Notes under the pieces: generated by a model | Told to the model about the DNA's origin: nothing | Databases searched by the model: none | What the model saw: only the letters and a program-made list of their open reading frames with translations | NCBI GenBank assembly: GCA_028869615.1 | Contig: JAGWRQ010000054.1 | Location: 1-12,007 of the forward strand | Length of the DNA stretch: 12,007 bases | Origin: Candidatus Methylomirabilota bacterium | GTDB taxonomy: Bacteria > Methylomirabilota > Methylomirabilia > Methylomirabilales > Methylomirabilaceae | Direction: 5' to 3' | Shown: piece after piece, positions 1 through 5,974 of the stretch | Position numbering within the stretch: position 1 is the first letter of the stretch | Layout of the letters: every line of letters starts with the position of its first letter | Program-made: the position numbers and the translations under genes

Positions 1-346
1 TGTGCTCGCTGTATTTTTCAATCGCTTCGAATGTATTGATTGTTCTGTTGGTGTTGTCATCATAACGTATGACGGCTGTTACTAATGACATGGCGATGAA
101 CTGTTCTTTGGCTATTTTTTGTTCCAGCAGATAGTGAAACTGCAGCAAGTCCTCGATTCGTACAATGAAATCATTGTCGAATGTCTTACTCAAGGTTTCT
201 CTGGCACCAAGAAACCCAAAAAGAAACTCCGCAAACTTCCCTTTTTTCAATATCAGCGTTACATCGCTATCCCCGTCTTGCCGTAATGTTGCTATCTCTG
301 GATCGGTAGCCTCCCCTTTAGGCGTTATACCGCTTTGTTGCGTCAT
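1..346 (-). CDS. Unrecognised protein, 5' part only (runs off left edge)
   Basis: Reading leftwards from an ATG at 346-344, the frame stays open to the window edge for 115 codons. An AGGAGG Shine-Dalgarno sequence lies just upstream (352-357), which supports both the start and the gene. The protein begins MTQQSGITPKGEATDPEIAT; a charged N-terminal tail of about 30 residues is followed by a region with hydrophobic/charged periodicity (around LILKKGKFAEFLFGF and then FIVRIEDLLQFHYLLEQKIA) that looks alpha-helical. There is no signal peptide and no motif I recognise. Base composition is clearly more AT-rich than the rest of the window, and codon use differs from the ubiD and thi genes, so this may be horizontally acquired. 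It would be read after the doubtful ORF at 356-691 if that is real. I cannot assign a function. Confidence 0.65.
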   Translation of the reverse strand, partial: MTQQSGITPKGEATDPEIATLRQDGDSDVTLILKKGKFAEFLFGFLGARETLSKTFDNDFIVRIEDLLQFHYLLEQKIAKEQFIAMSLVTAVIRYDDNTNRTINTFEAIEKYSEH

Positions 347-355
347 GAGTTCCTC

Positions 356-691
356 CTAGTTAGAACTACCTAATCCGGCGCAAGGCTGATCAGATTGCAA
401 TATAATCTGGCTCGCATCATGCCGGAAGAGCCGCCGTAACCTGTTCGCCACCGGGTCCAGAGAATAGGCGGACGTCTTCTGAAAACAGTATGGCCCTTCA
501 GGACTCATGATACCCCAAGGGGCCATAGCGGTCTTCACCTTCGGCGTGATGCCGGTTCCGGCTAGGAGCAGGTTTCCACCATTCGCCATGTCTGCATCCT
601 CAGCTTTAGCATAAAGGGATCGAACCGAGTAGCCGACTTGTAGCATTCGGCTTGCATGGGCGTCAATGGAAAAATGAGTTATACGTAACAA
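356..691 (-). CDS. Doubtful small ORF, 111 codons, TTG start
   Basis: This open frame begins with TTG at 691, with GAGGAGGAAG about 8-10 nt upstream, and ends with TAG overlapping the SD region of the next minus-strand gene. That spacing is operon-like. Against it, the composition is not like a folded protein: it has short stretches rich in Gly, Ala, Pro and Arg, no domain I recognise, and an unusual start codon. It may instead be a transcribed leader, a non-coding RNA region or the remnant of a mobile element. No function is proposed. Confidence 0.25.
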   Translation of the reverse strand: MLRITHFSIDAHASRMLQVGYSVRSLYAKAEDADMANGGNLLLAGTGITPKVKTAMAPWGIMSPEGPYCFQKTSAYSLDPVANRLRRLFRHDASQIILQSDQPCAGLGSSN

Positions 692-712
692 CGCGGCTCT
701 TCCTCCTCATGA

Positions 713-739
713 CTGAAGCCAAGGATTCTCCCGCTTCAG
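713..739. repeat. Short inverted repeat (7-bp arms)
   Basis: CTGAAGC at 713-719 and GCTTCAG at 733-739 are perfect complements separated by 13 nt. The hairpin lies between the leftward genes and the promoter of the AAA ATPase gene. No T-run follows on either strand, so a terminator role is not supported. It could simply be chance. Confidence 0.3.
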
Positions 740-770
740 GGATAGGTGGAACGCATTGGAAAAAAAGAGC

Positions 771-799
771 TTGTCTGCGAATAGCAAATTATCTATACT
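771..799 (+). promoter_or_regulatory. Sigma70-type promoter for the AAA ATPase gene
   Basis: TTGTCT (771-776) and TATACT (794-799) are separated by exactly 17 nt, close to the sigma70 consensus. Transcription would start near 806, leaving a leader of about 17-27 nt before the GTG (824) or ATG (833) start. This is a sequence match only. Confidence 0.6.
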
Positions 800-832
800 G
801 CGATAGGGAAAATTTCACAATCAGTGGAACCG

Positions 833-2266
833 ATGGATATTCTTTCACTCATAGGCCCATATAACCCGTGGATTGAGCTGGGCGAGAAGGGGCTGAAGGG
901 GGTTCCGGACTTCACGCGCCCAGTCTTTCACGATTTAGTCAGAGATCTCGAGACGCTCCCCCAAATTCTCTCCATTACGGGGCCCCGCCGGGTCGGCAAA
1001 AGCACATTACTCCGCCAGATCATTCGATACTACTTGCAGCGGAATTACCCGCCAGAGCTCTTGGTCTATTACTCTCTGGACGATCCAGCGCTCTTTCGCC
1101 CCAGCATCGACCGCGACCGCTTCATGGAGGCGCTCATGCTGGCGTTGAAACGCCGGGCTGAACATAAACCCGCGTTGCTCTTCCTGGATGAGATTCAGCG
1201 TCTGGAACGGTGGGAACTGTATCTCAAGAAATACTTTGATCTCCACTACCCGGTCAAGATGGTGGTCTCAGGTTCTGCCTCATCTCCGATCTTCAAGAAG
1301 AGCCGGGAGAGCCTGCTGGGGCGAGTGAAAGATTATCACCTGCTGCCCTTCTCATTTCGAGAGTTTCTTCTGTTTCGTCTCCGCGAGCACACCGACCTTA
1401 TTGCCGAACTCAGGCGAGTCTATGACGACGGTGTCGCAACAATGGGAATGATCGCCGGGGATCCGAAACATCTTGATCTCCAGCGTGTGACTGTCCATGG
1501 ACTCAGCAGCCCACTGTGGCAACAGGCTCAGGCCGCCTTTGAGGACTACCTCCGCGAAGGCGGGTTTCCTGAGGTCTGGGAACTGGAAACCTGGGAGCAG
1601 AAAACCGATTACCTCTACGACAACCAAGTCAAAAAGGTCATTTATGAAGCTTTGCTGCTTGCCGCTGAATTTCGAAAGCCGGAGCAATTGAAGCGATTCT
1701 ACATCTCCCTTTTGGAACAACCCGGCCGGGAGGTCAATCTGAGCAAGATTGCAGAAGACACGGGCATCCTCCCAGCCCAGGTCGAAAGGTACCTTCCGCT
1801 CCTTGAAATGACTGACCTCGTCACCCACGTGCAGAAGTTTCGAAAAAGCGCCTTGCGAGTTCGGCGGGGAAGCGTCAAGTTCTATTTAGTCGATCTTGCG
1901 CTGCGGAATGCTGTGCTTCGACTCCAGGATGCAACGATCTCCGATCCTGCAACCCTGGGGTTATATGCCGAAAACCTGGCGCTCAACGCGCTTCGGAAGT
2001 GGAGAGGCACAGTGGCCATCGACTACTACCGAGAGGGTCATGACGAGGTTGACTTTGTTGTCCACATCGGATCCAGGAAGTATCTCCCATTCGAGGTCAA
2101 GTATCGGGATACCATTCTGGAAAAGGATCTCCGATCGATCCGCAGGTTCGTTCGGAAATTTCACACGTCTCCAGGAATTGTCATTACCAAGCGGCCTGAG
2201 GACTTCGGCCGGAGGGAAGACCTTTTCTTCATTCCCCTTCTTCAGTTCCTACTTATGTTCGACTAA
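833..2266 (+). CDS. AAA ATPase of the AAA_14/DUF4143 type
   Basis: This is a P-loop ATPase of about 477 residues. Counting from ATG 833: Walker A GPRRVGKST at ~50-58, Walker B LLFLDE at ~115-120, and a sensor-like VVSGSASS at ~144-151. After the ATPase core come a helical part and a winged-helix-like segment (NLSKIAEDTGILPAQVERYL, ~302-321). The C-terminal DUF4143 region carries the nuclease-fold-like residues D407 (in HDEVDFVV) and E421-V-K423 (in FEVKYRD), the pattern of a PD-(D/E)XK-type fold. Length and order fit the widespread DUF4143 ATPase family. Its cellular role is largely unknown, and members are common in accessory DNA. The start could also be GTG 824, in frame 9 nt upstream; neither start has a good SD. 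The gene is monocistronic, with a promoter just upstream, and converges on the minus-strand tlpA-fragment region. Confidence 0.9.
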   Translation: MDILSLIGPYNPWIELGEKGLKGVPDFTRPVFHDLVRDLETLPQILSITGPRRVGKSTLLRQIIRYYLQRNYPPELLVYYSLDDPALFRPSIDRDRFMEALMLALKRRAEHKPALLFLDEIQRLERWELYLKKYFDLHYPVKMVVSGSASSPIFKKSRESLLGRVKDYHLLPFSFREFLLFRLREHTDLIAELRRVYDDGVATMGMIAGDPKHLDLQRVTVHGLSSPLWQQAQAAFEDYLREGGFPEVWELETWEQKTDYLYDNQVKKVIYEALLLAAEFRKPEQLKRFYISLLEQPGREVNLSKIAEDTGILPAQVERYLPLLEMTDLVTHVQKFRKSALRVRRGSVKFYLVDLALRNAVLRLQDATISDPATLGLYAENLALNALRKWRGTVAIDYYREGHDEVDFVVHIGSRKYLPFEVKYRDTILEKDLRSIRRFVRKFHTSPGIVITKRPEDFGRREDLFFIPLLQFLLMFD

Positions 2267-2339
2267 CGTAGCCGAAGCAAAGAGAGATCGAAACACCTGG
2301 CAGATTTTAGACGGGCTGGGTGCGGGGACTCTTTATCGC

Positions 2340-2591
2340 CTATTGCTTTCCTTGCTGATTGAGGAGAGCATCGATAGATTTATGAAACTCCTCCTCTGTC
2401 ATTGCCCCGTTCGAGCGTCCATATAAGTTTCGATCCCTATTGATCAGGAAGATGGTCGGTGTGCCTTAGATTTTATACAGTCTGCCGATCTCACCGACGC
2501 TGTCACGTCCTACGGGGTACGGGACCTTGTACGTTTCTACAAACCTCCGCGCGTCAGCTTCGTTATCCCAGGAGACGTTTACGCCCAGCAT
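2340..2591 (-). pseudogene. Broken partial copy of the TlpA-like thioredoxin gene
   Basis: Read on the minus strand, this block aligns without any gap to the C-terminal 83 codons plus stop of the thioredoxin-like gene at 3152-3655: 65 of 83 residues are identical (MLGVNVSWDNEADAR and so on). One codon has become TAA, where the intact gene has Glu of IEGTP, just before the cis-Pro loop. The N-terminal half, including signal peptide and active site, is absent: homology stops close to 2592. Many of the 18 differences are conservative (K/R, D/E, V/I, F/Y), so the copy probably diverged under selection before it was broken. Both copies end with a stop at the equivalent position. I see no start or SD that would express the remnant. 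Confidence 0.85.
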
Positions 2592-2600
2592 CGCGCGGCG

Positions 2601-2673
2601 CCCTCCTGTCCCTACGATACGTTGCGGAGGACAGCAGCACAAAAGAGGAGATGCCAGTCGAGGGACAGGAGGG
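2601..2673. repeat. 13-bp perfect inverted repeat enclosing 47 bp
   Basis: CCCTCCTGTCCCT (2601-2613) and AGGGACAGGAGGG (2661-2673) are perfect complements. The element starts about 10 bp from the point where homology between the two tlpA copies breaks off, and lies between the tlpA fragment and the secreted-protein gene. It has no T-run, and the loop is long for a terminator. It could be a small inverted-repeat element (MITE-like) or a recombination scar. No target-site duplication is obvious. Confidence 0.6.
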
Positions 2674-2734
2674 TCGCGGGGCGACCATGATCCGGAGAGC
2701 TCAGCCGCCCCCCGCTTCCCTCGGAGTCCCGCAG

Positions 2735-3127
2735 CTAGTACGCTCGGCTCCGCCTGGGGGCCGTCAGTGGCGTGGTCGGCGCCACCGCGCCATTCACCGT
2801 CACCTTGGCGCTGGCCTCAGGTCCGACCTCTTGGTGGCGTGTATTCGCACCGACGATCCTGACGATGTGCGGCCCGTTTGGCAGGCCCGTGAGTTCCATC
2901 GACGTCCCAAACGGCGGCCCCGGGTTAACCCCGTCCAGGTAGAGATGAATGTGGTTGACATCCCCCGCTGGCTTGAACTCCCACTGGATCACCATGCGGG
3001 AACCGATGGCTTCCCCATCCTTCGGCGACACGAGCTTGACCGTGGCCTGCTGCGCCCAGCCGACAGAGAGCCCCGCGACGAACACCACCGCGAATCCCGT
3101 CATCATCGACGTCATCGACTTTCCCAT
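2735..3127 (-). CDS. Small secreted beta-sandwich-like (Ig-like) protein
   Basis: This encodes 130 residues. ATG 3127 is chosen because AAGGAG lies 7 nt upstream; the open frame extends to 3151 but without an SD. The N-terminus is a Sec signal peptide: Lys near the start, hydrophobic TGFAVVFVAGLSVG, and a likely cleavage after GWA before QQATVKL. The mature part of ~100 residues alternates hydrophobic and polar residues (VKLVSPKDGEAIGSRMVIQW, NHIHLYLDG, PHIVRIVGANT), as in small Ig-like or Fn3-like beta sandwiches; the tail is low-complexity and basic. The NHIH motif could bind a metal, but that is speculation. It begins 24 nt after the thioredoxin-like gene and is probably co-transcribed with it, suggesting a shared envelope role. 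Exact family not recognised. Confidence 0.75.
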   Translation of the reverse strand: MGKSMTSMMTGFAVVFVAGLSVGWAQQATVKLVSPKDGEAIGSRMVIQWEFKPAGDVNHIHLYLDGVNPGPPFGTSMELTGLPNGPHIVRIVGANTRHQEVGPEASAKVTVNGAVAPTTPLTAPRRSRAY

Positions 3128-3151
3128 GCGATATCTCCTTCCCCGGATCAC

Positions 3152-3655
3152 CTATGGCTTTCCTTTCTGATCGAGGAGGCCATCGATGGATCTGTGAAAC
3201 TCCTCCTCTGTCATTGCCCCGACCGAGCGTCCAAATAGGCTCCCGTCTCTATTGACCAGGAAGGTGGTCGGCGTGCCTTCGATTTGATAACGCCTGCCGA
3301 TGTCACCGGTGCTGTCGCGTCCTACGGGGTAAGGGACCTTGTACGTCTCCACAAACTTCCGCGCGTCGGCTTCGTTATCCCAGGCGACGTTCACGCCCAG
3401 CATCACGAGGCCCTTGCCCTTGTACTGCTGGTAGATTTTGGCCAGAACGGGAGACTCCCGTTGACAGTGCGGTCATTTGGAGTGGAAGAAATTGATCAGG
3501 ACCGGCTTGCCGCGAAAGTCCTTCAGCGCGATGGACTTTCCATCCAGGAGTTGCAGTGTAAAGTCCGGAACTGGCGCAGCCATGGCCGTCCTGGCGACAA
3601 GTAGTGTACCGATCAGAAAGACAATGAACCGTGCTCGTCGCAAAAGAATCCTCAT
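3152..3655 (-). CDS. Exported TlpA/ResA-like thiol-disulfide oxidoreductase, probable selenoprotein (UxxC)
   Basis: Read through its one in-frame TGA (3475-3473), this is a complete 167-residue protein. ATG 3655 has GGAGG 8 nt upstream. Residues 1-26 form a signal peptide (MRILLRRAR, hydrophobic FIVFLIGTLLVA, cleavage after AMA), so the enzyme acts outside the cytoplasm. The TlpA-type thioredoxin fold follows: PVPDFTLQLLDGKSIALKDF, then GKPVLINFFHSK (49-60), then the active site at 61-64 as TGA-Pro-His-Cys where CPHC is expected, then QRESPVLAKIYQQY, VMLGVNVAWDNE and the cis-Pro loop IEGTPTTFLVNRDG. The frame is conserved on both sides of the TGA, with no other disruption. A hairpin of bacterial SECIS type starts 10 nt after the TGA. 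Inference: TGA is read as selenocysteine, giving a UxxC redox centre. The alternative is a nonsense mutation at the catalytic cysteine. SelA, SelB, SelC and SelD are not in this window. The secreted protein downstream is probably in the same operon. Confidence 0.8.
3446..3462 (-). promoter_or_regulatory. Candidate bacterial SECIS hairpin
   Basis: On the minus strand AACGGGA-GTC-TCCCGTT forms a perfect 7-bp stem with a 3-nt loop starting with G, inside the coding sequence. Seventeen nt separate the TGA from the loop. Known bacterial SECIS elements lie just 3' of the UGA, with a small apical loop carrying a G in its first two positions and a UGA-loop spacing of roughly 16-37 nt. A possible lower helix pairs UGACC with GGCCA around an internal loop, with one mismatch. 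Confidence 0.7.
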
Positions 3656-3674
3656 ATCTGATGCCTCCGTAGTA

Positions 3675-3724
3675 AGCGTTCAGCGATCAGCCGTCAGCAG
3701 GCTGAAAGTTGACCGCTGACAGCT
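3675..3724. repeat. Intergenic TCAGC-type palindromic repeat, block 1
   Basis: AGCGTTCAGCGATCAGC (3675-3691) is repeated exactly at 5193-5209, and TGACCGCTGACAGCT (3710-3724) recurs with one change at 5271-5285. The unit consists of short TCAGC/GCTGA words in both orientations and can fold. It lies just downstream of ubiD and upstream of the thioredoxin-like gene. It resembles REP-type dispersed intergenic repeats. Confidence 0.7.
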
Positions 3725-3729
3725 TCTCA

Positions 3730-5175
3730 TTAACCCAACCCATACTCTTTCCAGCGTCGGTCCACGAGGGCCTTGGTTTCGCGATCCATGACCTGTTCCT
3801 CCGGCCACTCGCGCGTGAATCCCTCCTCTTTCCATTTGCGCGTTCCGTCGATCCCCATCTTTGAGCCATACCGCGGCAGTCGACTGGCGTGATCCAGAGT
3901 TTCGACCGGGCCCATGACAAACTCGATATCGCGCTCCGGGTCGATGTGATTCAGGACCTTCCAGACCACTTCGGCCGGATCGCGGACGTTGACATCCTTG
4001 TCCACGACGACGATCACCTTTGAGAACATGGCCTGACCCAGGCCCCAGATCGCGTGCATGATCTTGCGCGCGTGGCCCGGGTAGGCTTTGTCGATACTGA
4101 CGATGACGAGGTTGTGAAAGACCCCGGCGAACGGCATATGGAAGTCCACGATCTCGGGCAACTGTTTTCTGAGGAGGGGTCGGGACAGCCGTTCCACGGC
4201 AGTCCCCATGTGGCAGTCCTCCATAGGCGGGCGGCCGACAATAGTGGTCTGGTAGATCGGATCCCGGCGATGGGTGATGGCCGTCAGGTGAAAGACGGGG
4301 TAATAGTCAGGGAGGGAGTAAAAGCCGGTATGGTCGCCAAACGGCCCCTCCAGGCGCAACTCATCCGGTTCGACGTATCCTTCCAGCACGATCTCGGCGT
4401 TGGCGGGGACCTCCAGATCGACGGTCTCGCACTGGGTAAGCTCGACGGACTGCTTCCGCAGGAAGCCGGCAACGAGCATCTCGTCGATCCCTTCGGGCGC
4501 CGGTATGACCGCCGATAGGGTGGTGGCCGGATCCGGCCCAAGGGCCACGGCGACCTCGGTGCGACGTCCCAGCCGCCGGTTCTTCTCGTAGTGTCTGGCC
4601 CCGCCGTGATGGATGTGCCAGTGCATCCCGGCTGTCCGTTCGTCGAAGATCTGCATTCGATACATGCCGCAATTGCGCGTGCCCGTCTCCGGGTCTTTGG
4701 TGAAGACTAACGGGAGCGTCACGAACCGGCCGCCGTCCAGCGGCCAGCACTTGATGGCCGGCAACAGGTCGAACGAGGGCTCTTTCGTGATGCGTACCTC
4801 CTTGCACGGGCCATCCTTCACTCGCTTGGGCAGGTAGCTCGCCATCTCCGTCAGCTTAGGCAACATCCGGAGCTTCTCGAGCCATCCCTCCGGGCTCTTG
4901 ATCTCGAGGAGGCTTTCCAGTTCCCCAGCCAGTTCGTCCAGCGAGGTGCGCTGCAATGCCACGCAGAGATGCGCCTCTGAGCCGAAGGCGTTGATCAGGA
5001 GCGGCATCGACGAACCCTTGATCTGCTCGAAGAGCAGCGTCGGTCCGAGCCGCTTGCTGACTCGATCAGTGATCTCGGTGATCTCGAGAATCGGATCGAC
5101 CTGGGTCTTGATCCGCTTCAGCAGTCCCTGCTGCTCCAGCGCCGCGATAAAGGCCCGCAGGTCCTCGTATGCCAT
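3730..5175 (-). CDS. ubiD: UbiD-family decarboxylase (prenylated-FMN dependent)
   Basis: This encodes 481 residues, close to the ~490-500 of E. coli UbiD. The start ATG 5175 has GGAG about 5 nt upstream. UbiD enzymes use prenylated FMN, made by UbiX, to remove the ring carboxylate of polyprenyl-hydroxybenzoate in ubiquinone synthesis; relatives act in menaquinone synthesis or on aromatic acids. Visible family features: N168 in RNCGMYRMQ with R173, the metal/cofactor region WHIHHGGARHY (186-196), and the acidic pair E276 and D281 in LEGPFGDHTGFY, spaced as the catalytic Glu and Glu/Asp of the family. The PPMEDCHMGTA segment follows. No ubiX or other quinone gene is present, so the substrate cannot be decided from context; ubiquinone and futalosine-type menaquinone synthesis are both possible. 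The gene stands alone between two repeat blocks. Confidence 0.92.
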   Translation of the reverse strand: MAYEDLRAFIAALEQQGLLKRIKTQVDPILEITEITDRVSKRLGPTLLFEQIKGSSMPLLINAFGSEAHLCVALQRTSLDELAGELESLLEIKSPEGWLEKLRMLPKLTEMASYLPKRVKDGPCKEVRITKEPSFDLLPAIKCWPLDGGRFVTLPLVFTKDPETGTRNCGMYRMQIFDERTAGMHWHIHHGGARHYEKNRRLGRRTEVAVALGPDPATTLSAVIPAPEGIDEMLVAGFLRKQSVELTQCETVDLEVPANAEIVLEGYVEPDELRLEGPFGDHTGFYSLPDYYPVFHLTAITHRRDPIYQTTIVGRPPMEDCHMGTAVERLSRPLLRKQLPEIVDFHMPFAGVFHNLVIVSIDKAYPGHARKIMHAIWGLGQAMFSKVIVVVDKDVNVRDPAEVVWKVLNHIDPERDIEFVMGPVETLDHASRLPRYGSKMGIDGTRKWKEEGFTREWPEEQVMDRETKALVDRRWKEYGLG

Positions 5176-5192
5176 AGTGACTCCAAGCGATT

Positions 5193-5300
5193 AGCGTTCA
5201 GCGATCAGCTAGAATCCGGAAAGAATTAGGCCCCAAATGCCCACAGAAAGACGGTTGATGCAGCTCTGGCTGACCGCTGAGAGCTGACGGCTGATAGCTG
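5193..5300. repeat. Intergenic TCAGC-type palindromic repeat, block 2
   Basis: This starts with the same 17-mer as block 1 (AGCGTTCAGCGATCAGC, 5193-5209) and ends with a cluster of GCTGA/TCAGC words (TGACCGCTGAGAGCTGACGG and the following CTGATAGCTG, 5271-5300), with a unique spacer between. It lies in the 5' leader of ubiD, downstream of the predicted promoter, so it would be transcribed. Confidence 0.7.
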
Positions 5301-5317
5301 CACTATTGAACGCTGCC

Positions 5318-5347
5318 ACTATAGCGGAGGGGAGACGAAGTCGGCAA
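5318..5347 (-). promoter_or_regulatory. Predicted promoter for ubiD
   Basis: On the minus strand TTGCCG (5347-5342) and TATAGT (5323-5318) are 18 nt apart. Transcription would start near 5311, giving a leader of ~136 nt that contains repeat block 2. The -10 context CGCTATAGT is the same as in the promoter proposed for smpB. Confidence 0.5.
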
Positions 5348-5447
5348 GCAAAAATAGGTCAGCAGAGATCAGTTCAGACATTCACGGAGGAGCTATTCTC
5401 TGATATGGTATGGTACGGGTATCCTCTGTCCCGGTTGGGTGGGAGCG

Positions 5448-5476
5448 TTGACAAGTCATCATACGTGGGGTAAGGT
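5448..5476 (+). promoter_or_regulatory. Predicted promoter for the NUDIX-thi cluster
   Basis: A perfect TTGACA -35 (5448-5453) is followed after 17 nt by TAAGGT (5471-5476), a weak -10. The start would be near 5483, only ~17 nt before the GTG start. I see no TPP riboswitch in the 324-nt gap between ubiD and this cluster. Confidence 0.5.
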
Positions 5477-5499
5477 CAATAGCAAGCGGGCATGCAACG

Positions 5500-5958
5500 G
5501 TGGGCACTGAGCGGACCTACCCGGATCACCCCGTTCTTGCGGTCGGGGCGGTGGTGGTGAGGGATGGAAAGGTGCTGCTGGTCTTACGGAGCAGGGAGCC
5601 GGGACGCGGCCTCTGGAGTCTACCCGGCGGCGTCGTTCACCCTGGCGAAACGCTCAAGGCGGCAGTTGTTCGGGAGCTTCGCGAGGAGTGCGGGATCGAG
5701 GTGGCCGTCGCGGAGACTGCCGAGGTGGTGGAGCGGTTGATCCAGGACGCCGAGGGTCGCATGCAGTATCACTATGTCATTCTCGACTATCAGGCGAAGT
5801 GGCTGCAGGGTGAACTCGCTCCCTCGGACGAAGTGGGGGAGGCACGTTGGGTGGATCCTGGCAGTTTGTATCGCTACCGCCTGACCCATGGCACGGCGGA
5901 CGTGATTCACCGCTTACTCGCTCGGCGAAGCGGCGAGGTTCAAGATCTTGGAGCGTAG
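5500..5958 (+). CDS. NUDIX hydrolase
   Basis: This encodes 152 residues with a complete NUDIX box: G44, E50, R58-E59-L60, E62-E63, G65-I66 (GGVVHPGETLKAAVVRELRE then ECGI), the metal-binding signature for hydrolysing nucleoside diphosphates linked to another group. The N-terminal strand AVGAVVVRDGKVLLVLRSREP and LWSLPGG are typical of the fold. The substrate cannot be told; ADP-ribose, oxidised nucleotides or a thiamine-related diphosphate are all possible. The start is GTG 5500; an ATG at 5492 is out of frame, and the SD is weak. It is the first gene of the cluster: its stop lies 16 nt before the preferred thiS start, so a link to thiamine metabolism is suggested by position only. Confidence 0.88.
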   Translation: MGTERTYPDHPVLAVGAVVVRDGKVLLVLRSREPGRGLWSLPGGVVHPGETLKAAVVRELREECGIEVAVAETAEVVERLIQDAEGRMQYHYVILDYQAKWLQGELAPSDEVGEARWVDPGSLYRYRLTHGTADVIHRLLARRSGEVQDLGA

Positions 5959-5974
5959 CAAAGGACCACTCGAC

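Noticed and set aside
165..359. Plus-strand frame of 64 codons at the left edge
   Set aside because: It is antisense to the minus-strand gene at 1-346, which has an AGGAGG site and a longer open frame.
600..660. tRNA-like GGTTCGATCC on the minus strand
   Set aside because: The flanking bases do not form a T-stem or acceptor stem, and no anticodon arm can be drawn.
1896..2426. Plus-strand frame of 176 codons overlapping the AAA ATPase gene
   Set aside because: It is a shadow of the DUF4143 region in another frame, with Ser/Arg-rich composition.
2459..3238. Plus-strand open frame of 259 codons
   Set aside because: It is antisense to the tlpA copies and the secreted-protein gene, all of which have SDs, signal peptides or homology on the minus strand. 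Its composition is Arg/Pro/His-rich, as in shadow frames.
3473..3655. Thioredoxin-like gene as a simple pseudogene or as two separate genes
   Set aside because: There is only one disruption, a TGA at the exact catalytic Cys codon, with a SECIS-like hairpin behind it and no other decay. An isolated downstream ORF would lack both signal peptide and active site.
4014..4807. Several open frames on both strands inside ubiD
   Set aside because: All are shadows of the well-supported 481-residue UbiD frame.
5176..5499. TPP riboswitch upstream of the NUDIX-thi cluster
   Set aside because: The conserved CUGAGA and GAACCUGAUC-type motifs are not found; the gap holds repeats and two promoters.
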